NCBI GenBank assembly: GCA_934351925.1
Contig: CAKRJT010000011.1
Span: 34,242-98,241 of the forward strand
From: an uncultured Lachnospiraceae bacterium
GTDB taxonomy: Bacteria; Bacillota; Clostridia; Lachnospirales; Lachnospiraceae
Length of the DNA stretch: 64,000 nucleotides
Direction of reading: 5' to 3'
A model generated the notes under the pieces. The model saw nothing but the letters and a program-made list of their open reading frames with translations. It made no database searches and had not been told where the DNA came from. Shown one piece after another: positions 17,969 to 25,960 of this stretch. The stretch's first letter is position 1; each line of letters starts with the position of its first letter. The position numbers and the translations under genes are program-made.

Positions 17969-19282
17969 GTGCTTGCAGATATTAATTTGGAAAAGTATAT
18001 ACGATTGACGGACAAGACCTACTACAAGAAACTTGGAAGGGTTTCTAAAGTTGTTGGACTTAGTATTGAGTCAATCGGTCCTGATGCAAGGCTCAATGAC
18101 CTTTGCAGGATAATTCCGAGGGATAATCCGGACAGGGTGATATACGCCGAGGTTGTAGGTTTTAAGGACAACAGAATACTTCTCATGCCATTTGAGGCGG
18201 TTGATGGAATAGCACCGGGATGTACGGTAGAGAATACAGGAAAGCCGCTGATGGTTAAGGTTGGACCGGAACTGCTTGGTAAATCACTTGATGGTCTTGG
18301 AAATCCATCTGATGGAAGCACGATACATTGCGAAGCAGAATATCCGTGTGAGGCGGCACCACCTGACCCAATGGACAGGGAGATTATATCTGAGGTGCTT
18401 CCACTCGGAGTCAAGGCTGTTGACGGTTTGATTACTGTAGGAAAAGGTCAGCGTATCGGAATATTTGCAGGAAGCGGAGTCGGGAAAAGTACACTTCTCG
18501 GTATGTTTGCCCGCAACACTAAGGCTGACATTAATGTTATAGCTCTTATAGGAGAGCGAGGCAGAGAAGTGCGTGAGTTCATTGAGAGGGATCTCGGTGA
18601 GGAGGGTATGAAGAGAAGCGTGCTTATCGTAGCGACTTCCGACAAGCCCGCACTCATCCGAAACAAAGCAGCCAAGACAGCTACTGCCATAGCGGAGTAT
18701 TTCAGGGATCAGGGTAAGGATGTGCTTCTTATGATGGACTCACTCACACGTTTTTCTATGGCACAGAGAGAGATAGGACTCGCGTCGGGCGAACCTCCTG
18801 TTACGAGAGGTTATCCGCCAAGTGTGTACAGCGAACTGCCTAAGCTCCTTGAGAGAGCAGGAATGAGCAGTAAGGGCTCCATTACAGGTCTATATACAGT
18901 GCTCGTGGATGGAGACGATTTCAATGAGCCTATAACTGATACCGCGAGAAGTATTCTCGACGGTCATATAATGCTCAACCGTAAACTTGCCAACAAGAAC
19001 CATTATCCTGCCATTGACGTACTTATGAGTATATCACGAGTTATGAGTCAGATAGTTGACAAGGAACATAAGGTGGTTGCAGGTAAACTTAAAAATGTCC
19101 TTGCTACCTATAATGAGGCCGAGGATCTTATAAATATAGGAGCCTATAAGAGCGGTTCTAACAAGGAAATTGACTACGCTATCGAAAAGCATGATGCAGT
19201 AAACAGATTTTTACTGCAGGGCGTCGATGATAAATATGAATTTCCGAAGGAAATAGAGCTGTTAAATGATATTTTTAAGTGA
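17969..19282 (+). CDS. fliI: Flagellar export ATPase FliI
   Basis: FliI (437 residues) is the hexameric ATPase of the flagellar export apparatus, homologous to F1-beta. Walker A is GSGVGKST near residue 168, Walker B is DVLLMMDSLTRF, and GEPPVTRGYPPSVYSELPKLLERAG is the family signature. The start is a GTG at 17969 after TTAGGAGAG. fliJ follows 12 bases after the stop, and FliH precedes, giving the complete FliH-FliI-FliJ export complex. Confidence 0.98.
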   Translation: MLADINLEKYIRLTDKTYYKKLGRVSKVVGLSIESIGPDARLNDLCRIIPRDNPDRVIYAEVVGFKDNRILLMPFEAVDGIAPGCTVENTGKPLMVKVGPELLGKSLDGLGNPSDGSTIHCEAEYPCEAAPPDPMDREIISEVLPLGVKAVDGLITVGKGQRIGIFAGSGVGKSTLLGMFARNTKADINVIALIGERGREVREFIERDLGEEGMKRSVLIVATSDKPALIRNKAAKTATAIAEYFRDQGKDVLLMMDSLTRFSMAQREIGLASGEPPVTRGYPPSVYSELPKLLERAGMSSKGSITGLYTVLVDGDDFNEPITDTARSILDGHIMLNRKLANKNHYPAIDVLMSISRVMSQIVDKEHKVVAGKLKNVLATYNEAEDLINIGAYKSGSNKEIDYAIEKHDAVNRFLLQGVDDKYEFPKEIELLNDIFK

Positions 19283-19294
19283 GGCATCAGATAG

Positions 19295-19738
19295 ATGGCA
19301 AAATTTATTTACAGAATGCAGAATATTCTCGACATAAAGAACAAGCTTGAGGTTCAGGCAAGAAATTCCTATGCCGCTGCCAGAGTGAGACTCAGTCAGG
19401 AGGAAGAGAAGCTTGACAGCCTGTTTGCACAGAAAAAGGCCTATGAGGACGCATACAGACAGCAGTTGTCCGGGAATATCAATATAGTACAGATTAATAT
19501 ATGCAAGAACGCCATTGAGCTGTCAAAGAACATGATAAAAAAACAGCTTGTGGAAGTTAAGGTGGCTTCACTCAACCTTGAAGCCGCACAGAAGCGTTTA
19601 GGTGAGGTAATGAAGGAACGCAAGATTCAGGAAAAACTCAGGGAGAAGGCTTATGAGGAGTTTCTTCAGGAACTTAATGACCAGGAGAAAAAAGAGATTG
19701 ATGAGCTTGTAAGCTTCCGCTTTGAACAGGAGGAATAG
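19295..19738 (+). CDS. fliJ: Flagellar export chaperone FliJ
   Basis: A 147-residue protein predicted to be almost entirely two antiparallel helices rich in Lys, Glu and Gln (FIYRMQNILDIKNKLEVQAR, then a long coiled coil to the C-terminus). This matches FliJ, the general chaperone that links FliI to FlhA. Identification depends mainly on layout and on position after fliI. Its stop codon TAG (19736-19738) begins the structured element that separates it from the next gene. Confidence 0.88.
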   Translation: MAKFIYRMQNILDIKNKLEVQARNSYAAARVRLSQEEEKLDSLFAQKKAYEDAYRQQLSGNINIVQINICKNAIELSKNMIKKQLVEVKVASLNLEAAQKRLGEVMKERKIQEKLREKAYEEFLQELNDQEKKEIDELVSFRFEQEE

Positions 19739-19853
19739 TGTGAAAAATACATCTAAGATAATAAAAAACATTGTCTAAGATGTATTACTATTTCACACAA
19801 GAAAAACGTGTTCCACACGTTTTTCATTACTATTTGTGCGGCCGCTTGGCGGC
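19738..19853 (+). other. Structured intergenic element, copy 1 (after fliJ)
   Basis: Three hairpins in a row. Hairpin 1: GTGTGAAA (19738-19745) pairs with TTTCACAC (19791-19798); a four-base bulge ACTA (19787-19790) follows on the 3' side; AATACATCT (19746-19754) pairs with AGATGTATT (19778-19786); an A-A mismatch (19755/19777); AGATAAT (19756-19762) pairs with ATTGTCT (19770-19776); a seven-base loop. Hairpin 2: GAAAAACGTG (19801-19810) pairs with CACGTTTTTC (19816-19825). Hairpin 3: GCCGC TTG GCGGC (19841-19853), directly before the ribosome site of the next gene. ATTACTATTT occurs twice. The first two hairpins share their architecture with those at 24676-24762. It may act as an attenuator or processing site that sets the dose of downstream flagellar proteins. 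Confidence 0.7.
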
Positions 19854-19868
19854 GGAATGGAGATTAGT

Positions 19869-20849
19869 ATGGCAGACGAACTTGATGACTTATTAGATGA
19901 ACAGGAGGAAGAAAAAAAATCCAATAAGCTGGTTATAATTCTTGTCACGATACTGATAGTTTTGATCTGGCTGGCGATATTCGTTCTGCTTGTTAAGCTG
20001 GATGTCGGTGGATTTGGAAGTAAGGTCTTGTATCCTGTGTTGAAGGATGTTCCGGTTATTAATAAGATACTTCCTGATGCTACGGATGAGCAGGTTGGAA
20101 TTGACAGCAAATATCCTTATACAACACTTTCGGAAGCTATTGCAAGAATACAGGAGCTTGAGAATGAGAACCTCCAGCTCAACGAGGCCGTGGCTGCAAA
20201 TGCACAGACGATAGCTGATCTTACTTCGGAAGTTGCAAGACTATCACCTTTTGAGGCATATCAGAAGAATTACGAAGAGTTAAAGAGACAGTTTGACGAG
20301 CAGATTGTGTTCGGAAATGAATATACAGGTAACTATGCGGCTGATCCTGACACATACATTGACTGGTACGAGAAACTCGACCCGGAGAATGCAGCCGCAA
20401 TATATCAGATGGCTATAGAGAAGAGGGCAAGTACCCAGGTTATAGTTGACTTGGCTAAAACCTATTCTAAGATGAAGGCTGCACAGGCAGCACTCATTCT
20501 TGAGGAGATGACAGGAGACGAGGAGAAGGTTGCATCGATTCTCGCGAATATGTCGCAGGCGAACGCGGCATCAATTTTACAGAATATGAATTCAACGTAT
20601 GCGGCTAAGATCACTCTTCTCATGTATCCGTCACCATACACGGTTGAGGAGTATCGTGAAAATCGAATACAGGAGAGCCAGGGAAAGAATCCTGTCGGAA
20701 ATCCTGACGGAACACATGACGGAAGTAATGCAAGCATTAATTCGGGCACGAACAGTAATAATTTGACAAGAAATCCTGATGCGATGCCTACGGATGCGGC
20801 AAGCACAGAGGCAGCTTCGGAGACTGTTACGGCAGGGACAAACGGATAG
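19869..20849 (+). CDS. MotE/YlxF-like flagellar membrane protein with MgtE-N-like domain
   Basis: A 326-residue protein starting at 19869 after GGAATGGAGAT. A short acidic cytoplasmic head (DDLLDEQEEEKKSNK) is followed by one membrane segment (about residues 18-40), a coiled coil with heptads (residues about 90-130, ALARIQELENENLQLNEAV region) and a helical MgtE-N-like domain (YEKLDPENAAAIYQMAIEK ... LILEEMTGDEEKVASILANM). The tail is low-complexity Ser, Asn, Thr and Ala. Bacillus YlxF occupies the same position between fliJ and fliK, and MotE-type proteins assist stator assembly in other bacteria; a periplasmic-side scaffolding role is inferred. The stretch upstream is a structured element. 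Confidence 0.8.
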   Translation: MADELDDLLDEQEEEKKSNKLVIILVTILIVLIWLAIFVLLVKLDVGGFGSKVLYPVLKDVPVINKILPDATDEQVGIDSKYPYTTLSEAIARIQELENENLQLNEAVAANAQTIADLTSEVARLSPFEAYQKNYEELKRQFDEQIVFGNEYTGNYAADPDTYIDWYEKLDPENAAAIYQMAIEKRASTQVIVDLAKTYSKMKAAQAALILEEMTGDEEKVASILANMSQANAASILQNMNSTYAAKITLLMYPSPYTVEEYRENRIQESQGKNPVGNPDGTHDGSNASINSGTNSNNLTRNPDAMPTDAASTEAASETVTAGTNG

Positions 20850-20902
20850 TTATCCGCATATGTGGTTGACTATAAATAAATTATGTGGAAAGGAGGAAGA
20901 AC

Positions 20903-22249
20903 ATGACGAACACTAATGTGAAAAATGCCGGGATGGTTCAGGGAACGAAGAGCATCAGCAGTAACTACAGTTATGTGCAGAAGACCTCAGCTAAGGAAGC
21001 GGACACAGCTTTCGGAAATCTTATGCAGAATTCCCTGAATAAGATGGCTGCATTTAACCAACAGAGTAAGACAACTCAGGAGAAGATGTCGACAAGACGC
21101 TCGCAGGTTGAGTATATTGTAAGAGGAGCAAGACATACCGGAGATGGTAAGGCAGTCGATGAAAGTGTTATGGCGGGAAGTCTCAAGGCACTTACCGGCG
21201 AGGTAAAAGCAGTCGTATGTGCAGTTCTTGACATGACGGACGAGGAGCTTGAGAAGTTTCTTGCCGAGAACGGTCTGTGTGTGATGGATTTACTCTCTCA
21301 GAATAATCTTGCCGACTTAGTTGCCGAGACGCTTGCGGAAGGAGATGCGCTTAAGCTTCTCACGGATAGCAGTATCTCAGAGACATTCTCACAGCTTGGC
21401 AATGAGCTTGAGAATCTTATATCGGCTGCAGCGCAGGAGATGGGACTTAGTACTGATGAGCTGACCGCTATGCTTCAGTCAACTGATACGGTTCAGCCTT
21501 TAGCGCAGGAACTGCCGGCAGGGCAGACAGCAGTTGAGCCGGCAGACGGCAGGACAGAGGCTGTTTCAGAGAAAAATTCCGCAGAGACAGCGAAGGTTGA
21601 CGATTCAGCTAACTTAGACGTAAAACTTGAGGATAAGATTACTCTCGAGTCGGATAAGAAGGAGAATTCACAGTCTGAACTGTCAGGTAATGGAAATGAG
21701 AGCATTTCAGGACAGTTTTTAAAGACTCTCATAGGAAATGTGGATAATGCCGTTAATGCTGAGAGCACCTTTAAGGGTTATACCGTCAATGCCGAAGATG
21801 TTGTAAGACAGCTTGTAGACGCGATTAAGGTCAATGTCAACGGTTCATTTTCTGAGATGGAGTTACAGCTTCAGCCGGAAAACCTTGGCAAATTAAATCT
21901 TGTCATATCTTCAAGAGATGGTATAATTACTGCACAGCTTATGGCTGAGAATGAGAATGTAAAGAATGTCATTGAGAATCAGATAGTTATGCTCAAGGAT
22001 AATTTCGAGCAGCAGGGACTTAAAGTCGATGCCGTTGAGGTGACTGTACAGACACATGGATTTGAGATGGGGAAAAACCTTGAAGGAAGTGAAAAAAATT
22101 CACAGAATGAAGAAAAACACAGGAACTCAAGGAGCCTTACGCTCGAGGAGATAAATGCCATAATAGGCGATGATGAGGCTGCGGACGAGGATGTCTTAGC
22201 GGCAGAGATGATGAAGGCAATGGGTGGAAATGTCGACTATATGGTATAG
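20903..22249 (+). CDS. fliK: Flagellar hook-length control protein FliK
   Basis: FliK (448 residues, ATG at 20903 with AGGAGGA upstream) measures hook length and switches the export apparatus from hook to filament substrates. The N-terminal two thirds is low-complexity, Gln/Ser/Glu-rich and poorly conserved, as usual. The conserved part is the C-terminal Flg_hook domain: FSEMELQLQPENLGKLNLVI, then GIITAQLMAENENVKNVIENQ and LKDNFEQQGLKVDAVEVTV. Gene order fliK-flgD-flgE is the standard one. Confidence 0.93.
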   Translation: MTNTNVKNAGMVQGTKSISSNYSYVQKTSAKEADTAFGNLMQNSLNKMAAFNQQSKTTQEKMSTRRSQVEYIVRGARHTGDGKAVDESVMAGSLKALTGEVKAVVCAVLDMTDEELEKFLAENGLCVMDLLSQNNLADLVAETLAEGDALKLLTDSSISETFSQLGNELENLISAAAQEMGLSTDELTAMLQSTDTVQPLAQELPAGQTAVEPADGRTEAVSEKNSAETAKVDDSANLDVKLEDKITLESDKKENSQSELSGNGNESISGQFLKTLIGNVDNAVNAESTFKGYTVNAEDVVRQLVDAIKVNVNGSFSEMELQLQPENLGKLNLVISSRDGIITAQLMAENENVKNVIENQIVMLKDNFEQQGLKVDAVEVTVQTHGFEMGKNLEGSEKNSQNEEKHRNSRSLTLEEINAIIGDDEAADEDVLAAEMMKAMGGNVDYMV

Positions 22250-22311
22250 CATATGAGTTATGTCATGGTGAAAACGAGAAGATATATTAAGTATAGAAAG
22301 GAGATGGGAAA

Positions 22312-22818
22312 ATGGCAATTAGTGCATCAATTGTAGACGGAAAGATATATGCTAACACTACACCTGACAGTCTTTCACAGGATACCAAGGGTACCTCGAC
22401 TATGGGCAAGGATCAGTTTTTACAGATACTTGTAGCAGAGATGCAGTATCAGGATCCGCTTGAACCTACAACCAATACGGAGTGGGTATCGCAGATGGCA
22501 ACATTCTCACAGATTGAGGAATTGCAGAATATGTCTGACTCAATGACAAAGGGACAGGCGCAGAACCTTGTTGGAAAGTATGTTATCATGGCTACTACAG
22601 ACAGCACCGGCGAGACAAAGTATGTGAGCGGGCAGGTTCAGACTGTTGAGATAAGGGAGGACGGCACATATCTTTCAATAAATGGCTATCTGTATGATAT
22701 CAATGATCTGTATTCTGTTGTGGACGAGGATTATTACAAGAAAATTATGGGCGAGGCTGATTCAGGCTCAGACAGTTCGAGTGATAGTAAGTCGGACGAT
22801 AACAGTTCTTCGAATTAA
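22312..22818 (+). CDS. flgD: Flagellar hook assembly (cap) protein FlgD
   Basis: FlgD (168 residues) caps the growing hook and is lost when the hook is finished. The conserved N-terminal segment is visible as MGKDQFLQILVAEMQYQDPL, then EWVSQMATFSQIEELQNMS. The C-terminus ends in a Ser/Asp-rich low-complexity tail (SDSSSDSKSDDNSSSN), so this is a short form that lacks the longer C-terminal Ig-like domain of enteric FlgD. A GAAAGGAGATG ribosome site lies upstream. Confidence 0.95.
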   Translation: MAISASIVDGKIYANTTPDSLSQDTKGTSTMGKDQFLQILVAEMQYQDPLEPTTNTEWVSQMATFSQIEELQNMSDSMTKGQAQNLVGKYVIMATTDSTGETKYVSGQVQTVEIREDGTYLSINGYLYDINDLYSVVDEDYYKKIMGEADSGSDSSSDSKSDDNSSSN

Positions 22819-22841
22819 GGACGCAGCACTCTTGACACTTA

Positions 22842-22860
22842 TTCCGTATTTTTGACGGAA
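22842..22860 (+). other. Hairpin before the TIGR02530-like gene
   Basis: TTCCGT (22842-22847), a seven-base loop and ACGGAA (22855-22860). It sits just upstream of the GAGAGGAAC ribosome site, so it may affect translation of the following small protein. Confidence 0.45.
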
Positions 22861-22874
22861 GAGAGGAACGAATT

Positions 22875-23291
22875 ATGGAAATAAAAAATAATATCTATTC
22901 CTCCATTGAGCAGGTCACGGGACAGTATCTGAATCATAAGACAAAAGAAAGCACGGATGCAGCCGCTATGCGGGGCATGTCCTTCGAGGATGTGTTAAGA
23001 CAGCAGTGGCAGGTACAGGAAGATGTCGCCACGGAGGGCAGTTTAAAATTTTCAAAGCATGCAGGCGAGCGTTTAAGGCAGAGAAACATAACATTGTCCG
23101 ATGAACAGATGAAGAGACTTCAGGATGGTGCCAGGAAAGCAGAAGAAAAAGGCATTAAGGAGTCACTTGTAATAATGGACAGCCTTTCATTTATCGTAAA
23201 CACGGGAAACAATACGGTGATTACGGCAATGGAGCAGAGCAGTGATGCTGACAATATTTATACAAATATTGATGGAGCAGTGATAATTTAG
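22875..23291 (+). CDS. Flagellar operon protein, TIGR02530-like
   Basis: A 138-residue protein. The second half, LKFSKHAGERLRQRNITLSD, then QMKRLQDGARKAEEKGIKES and LVIMDSLSFIVNTGNNTVIT, is the signature of the small protein found between flgD and flgE in many Firmicutes and given the family name TIGR02530. Its molecular role is unknown. It has no membrane segment or signal peptide; it might be a chaperone or regulator of hook assembly, judging only by position. Family identification is from memory of the pattern. Confidence 0.85.
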   Translation: MEIKNNIYSSIEQVTGQYLNHKTKESTDAAAMRGMSFEDVLRQQWQVQEDVATEGSLKFSKHAGERLRQRNITLSDEQMKRLQDGARKAEEKGIKESLVIMDSLSFIVNTGNNTVITAMEQSSDADNIYTNIDGAVII

Positions 23292-23371
23292 CTGGACCGA
23301 TAAGGAAGTTAAGAACTCTGAATGACAGAGGAGTTCATATCACGGCTTCTTAATCAGGAGGAACAAATACT

Positions 23372-24673
23372 ATGATGAGAGCACTTTTCTCTGGTGTGGC
23401 AGGTCTTAAAACACACCAGACCAAGATGGATGTTATTGGTAATAACATCGCCAATGTAAATACTGTCGGATACAAGTCACAGAGCGTATCCTTCAGTGAT
23501 GTTTTATATCAGACGACACAGAGCGCATCGGGACCGAATGCGGCTACCGGCAAAGGCGGTACGAATGCAATGCAGATAGGTCTTGGTTCTAAGGTCGCAG
23601 CAATGAGCACATCTGTATCAGACTCAGGTGGTTCTCAGGCAACTAACAATCCATTCGACCTTATGATAAATGGAAATTCGATGTTTATCGTAAGTGATGG
23701 AACGCAGAATTTCTTTACCAGAGCAGGCAACTTTACAACCGATGCTTCAGGAAATCTTGTTACAAGTGCAGGTTACAGCGTTATGGGCTGGCAGGCAGAT
23801 AAGAATGGCAATATTCAGAGAGCCACTGTAAGCCCGTTGGCGGTTTACAGTTCAGAGAATACATATGCCAATCCTAAGCAGACAACCAACACAATAATAA
23901 CAGGTAATATAAACAAGAATGATGAGAGCTTTTCTTCCACAGCAGGGGCAATCACTACTAACGTAAGTTTTTATGATAATCTTGGATACGAATATAGAGC
24001 GACATTGTCAATTACCCGTACTGATGAGTACAACTACACGATGACATGTACAGGTATGTCTTGCAATGGAACTGATATGGGACTTGATGAGACAGCACTG
24101 AGAAATGTGTTAGCTGATGCACCGCTTACATTCAGCGAGGCAGACGGAAGCCTTACGGCAGGTTCGCCGCTTACACTTAATGTGACCTCTTTGGGAGCAT
24201 CATTCAGTGAGAACATCACAACAGATGTGTCACAGATTACATGCTTTGGTAAGGATACATCCCTTGTACCTAAGAAGGGAAATGCAGACGGAGCGAATGC
24301 CGGTCTTGCAGCAGGTAAGATGACATCCGTAAGTATCCAGACAGACGGTAAGATTGTTGCAGGTTATGATAATGGTGATACCAAGATACTCGGTCAGATA
24401 GTTGTTGCAACCTTCGCTAACCTGGCAGGACTTGAGAAGGCAGGTTCTAACCTGTACTCAGCGACCATGAACTCGGGTGAGTTCGACGGAATCGGTCAGG
24501 ATGTAACCGCCGACGGAGGCTCCTTTGCTCCGGGTTATGTCGAGATGTCCAATGTTGATCTTGCCGGTCAGTTCACTGATATGATAACCACGCAGAGAGG
24601 TTTCCAGGCTAACTCGCGTATTATCACAGTATCCGATACACTCTTGGAGGAACTTATAAATCTCAAGAGATAA
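23372..24673 (+). CDS. flgE: Flagellar hook protein FlgE
   Basis: FlgE (433 residues) forms the hook. The N-terminal FLG_bb_rod motif (MMRALFSGVAGLKTHQTKMD, then VIGNNIANVNTVGYKSQSVSF) and the C-terminal motif (YVEMSNVDLAGQFTDMITTQ and RGFQANSRIITVSDTLLEEL) are both intact. The middle is variable beta-rich sequence with few charged residues, as expected for an exported surface polymer. AGGAGG lies before the ATG; a second in-frame ATG three bases later could also be used. A small hairpin (near 23313-23336) occupies the gap to the previous gene. The structured element copy 2 follows. Confidence 0.97.
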   Translation: MMRALFSGVAGLKTHQTKMDVIGNNIANVNTVGYKSQSVSFSDVLYQTTQSASGPNAATGKGGTNAMQIGLGSKVAAMSTSVSDSGGSQATNNPFDLMINGNSMFIVSDGTQNFFTRAGNFTTDASGNLVTSAGYSVMGWQADKNGNIQRATVSPLAVYSSENTYANPKQTTNTIITGNINKNDESFSSTAGAITTNVSFYDNLGYEYRATLSITRTDEYNYTMTCTGMSCNGTDMGLDETALRNVLADAPLTFSEADGSLTAGSPLTLNVTSLGASFSENITTDVSQITCFGKDTSLVPKKGNADGANAGLAAGKMTSVSIQTDGKIVAGYDNGDTKILGQIVVATFANLAGLEKAGSNLYSATMNSGEFDGIGQDVTADGGSFAPGYVEMSNVDLAGQFTDMITTQRGFQANSRIITVSDTLLEELINLKR

Positions 24674-24675
24674 TA

Positions 24676-24762
24676 GTATAAAGAGAATATCTAAATAAGC
24701 ATAATACGCTGATTAAGATATTCTAAACTTTATACCGGAAAAACGCAAAGGACGCGTTTTTC
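24676..24762 (+). other. Structured intergenic element, copy 2 (after flgE)
   Basis: Hairpin 1: GTATAAAG (24676-24683) pairs with CTTTATAC (24728-24735); a three-base bulge AAA (24725-24727) lies on the 3' side; AGAATATCT (24684-24692) pairs with AGATATTCT (24716-24724); an A-A mismatch (24693/24715); AATAAGC (24694-24700) pairs with GCTGATT (24708-24714) with one mismatch; seven-base loop. Hairpin 2: GAAAAACGC (24738-24746), seven-base loop, GCGTTTTTC (24754-24762). Helix lengths and positions of the bulge and mismatch equal those of copy 1, although most paired bases differ. Sequence shared by both copies is mainly ATCTAA...TAAGAT around the A-A mismatch and GAAAAACG...CGTTTTTCATT. It could terminate part of the transcription before the epimerase gene. 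Confidence 0.7.
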
Positions 24763-24824
24763 ATTCTTCATAGAATGTACATGTATGAGTACACTTAATA
24801 TTAATTAACTTTTAGGAGCATACC

Positions 24825-25724
24825 ATGAAATCGGTCACTATTATAGGAGCTAACAGTTATATAGCGCGCAATCTTATCCAGAGCATTAAAGCTGATGCGG
24901 TGGGCGTGGATTTGTATTTATATGACAGGGAGAGTGAACATAAGGACGGCCGGGATGGGTATGCTCCTGTTAATATTATGGATGAAGAGTCCGTTTCGCG
25001 GGTCAGGTTCGATGTTGATGCGGTGATATTGTTTGCCGGAAAGACGGGTACCTATGCTGGGTTTGATGAGCCTGACACATTTGTAGAGGTGAATGAGCTT
25101 GGACTTTTAAATGTCCTGAACGCCATGAGAAAAGGAATGTCCAAGGCGAAGCTTGTATTTCCCTCGACAAGACTTGTGTATAAGGGGAGCGATGAGGCAC
25201 TCAGGGAGGACGCACCTAAGGAGTTTAAGACAGTGTATGCGATGAATAAGTTCGCATGTGAACAGTATCTTAAAATGTATTCCGATATGTTCGGGCTGAA
25301 GTATTGTGTGTTCAGGATATGTGTTCCATATGGAAGCCTGCTTGAAGGTGTAAGCTCATACGGTACTGCTGAGTTCTTTATAGGAAAAGCGCAAGCCGGT
25401 GAGAACATTTCATTGTATGGGAATGGGGAGGTAAGAAGAACACTGACATACATTGATGATCTTTGTCGGACAATACTGGCCGGGGCGTTATCGGACGAAT
25501 GCACAAACGATGTCTATAATGTTGGAGGTGAAAGCTACAGCCTGCGTGATATGGCATATGAGGCAGCACACAGATATGGTGTCGATGTCGAATACATACC
25601 ATGGCCTGATAAAGCATTAAAGATTGAGTCAGGGAGTACAGTGTTTGACAGCAGTAAATTGGACGACATTCTTGGAAATCTTAGAGGCATGACATTTAGG
25701 AAGTGGATAGGAGGGGAAGAATGA
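24825..25724 (+). CDS. NAD-dependent epimerase/dehydratase (extended SDR), inside the flagellar operon
   Basis: A 299-residue extended short-chain dehydrogenase. The N-terminal Rossmann loop is IIGANSYIARNL (a variant of GxxGxxG), an acidic residue ends beta-2 (YDRES), and the catalytic pair appears as YAMNKFACEQYL (Y-x-x-x-K) after a Ser-containing FPSTRLVYKG segment. C-terminal blocks such as RRTLTYIDDLCRTI and YNVGGESYSLRDMAYEA are typical of nucleotide-sugar epimerases. Substrate cannot be read from the sequence. It sits between flgE and flbD, is translationally coupled to flbD by an ATGA overlap, and follows a structured element that might attenuate its expression. Sugar modification of flagellin or hook protein is a reasonable but untested idea. 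Confidence 0.85.
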   Translation: MKSVTIIGANSYIARNLIQSIKADAVGVDLYLYDRESEHKDGRDGYAPVNIMDEESVSRVRFDVDAVILFAGKTGTYAGFDEPDTFVEVNELGLLNVLNAMRKGMSKAKLVFPSTRLVYKGSDEALREDAPKEFKTVYAMNKFACEQYLKMYSDMFGLKYCVFRICVPYGSLLEGVSSYGTAEFFIGKAQAGENISLYGNGEVRRTLTYIDDLCRTILAGALSDECTNDVYNVGGESYSLRDMAYEAAHRYGVDVEYIPWPDKALKIESGSTVFDSSKLDDILGNLRGMTFRKWIGGEE

Positions 25725-25927
25725 TAGACCTTACGAGGTTTAATGGGACGACATTTACGGTAAACAGCGATTTGATAGAAGTTATAGAGGAAACACCTGA
25801 TACGGTGGTGACACTCACAACGGGGAAAAAATTAATTGTAAAAGAAAGTAGACAACAAATAAAAAATTTAGTATTATCTTATAAGAGGAAAATTTATATT
25901 GAAAGAGAGACTTTAGAAGAAGTTTGA
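25721..25927 (+). CDS. flbD: Flagellar protein FlbD
   Basis: A 68-residue protein (start 25721, GGAGGGG upstream, overlapping the epimerase stop). The pattern MIDLTRFNGTTFTVNSDLIE, then VIEETPDTVVTLTTGKKLIV and KESRQQIKNLVLSYKRKIY is the FlbD family. It is a small beta-rich cytoplasmic protein regularly encoded between flgE and motA/fliL in Firmicutes and spirochaetes; its mechanism is not established. Confidence 0.9.
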   Translation: MIDLTRFNGTTFTVNSDLIEVIEETPDTVVTLTTGKKLIVKESRQQIKNLVLSYKRKIYIERETLEEV

Positions 25928-25960
25928 TATACAAATAATGATGACTGGTAGGTGAGCAAA

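Noticed and set aside
19738..19853. Mobile miniature element (MITE) with inverted ends
   Set aside because: No direct repeats from insertion are seen at its ends, and copies differ in stem sequence but not in pairing, which fits RNA structure rather than recent mobility.
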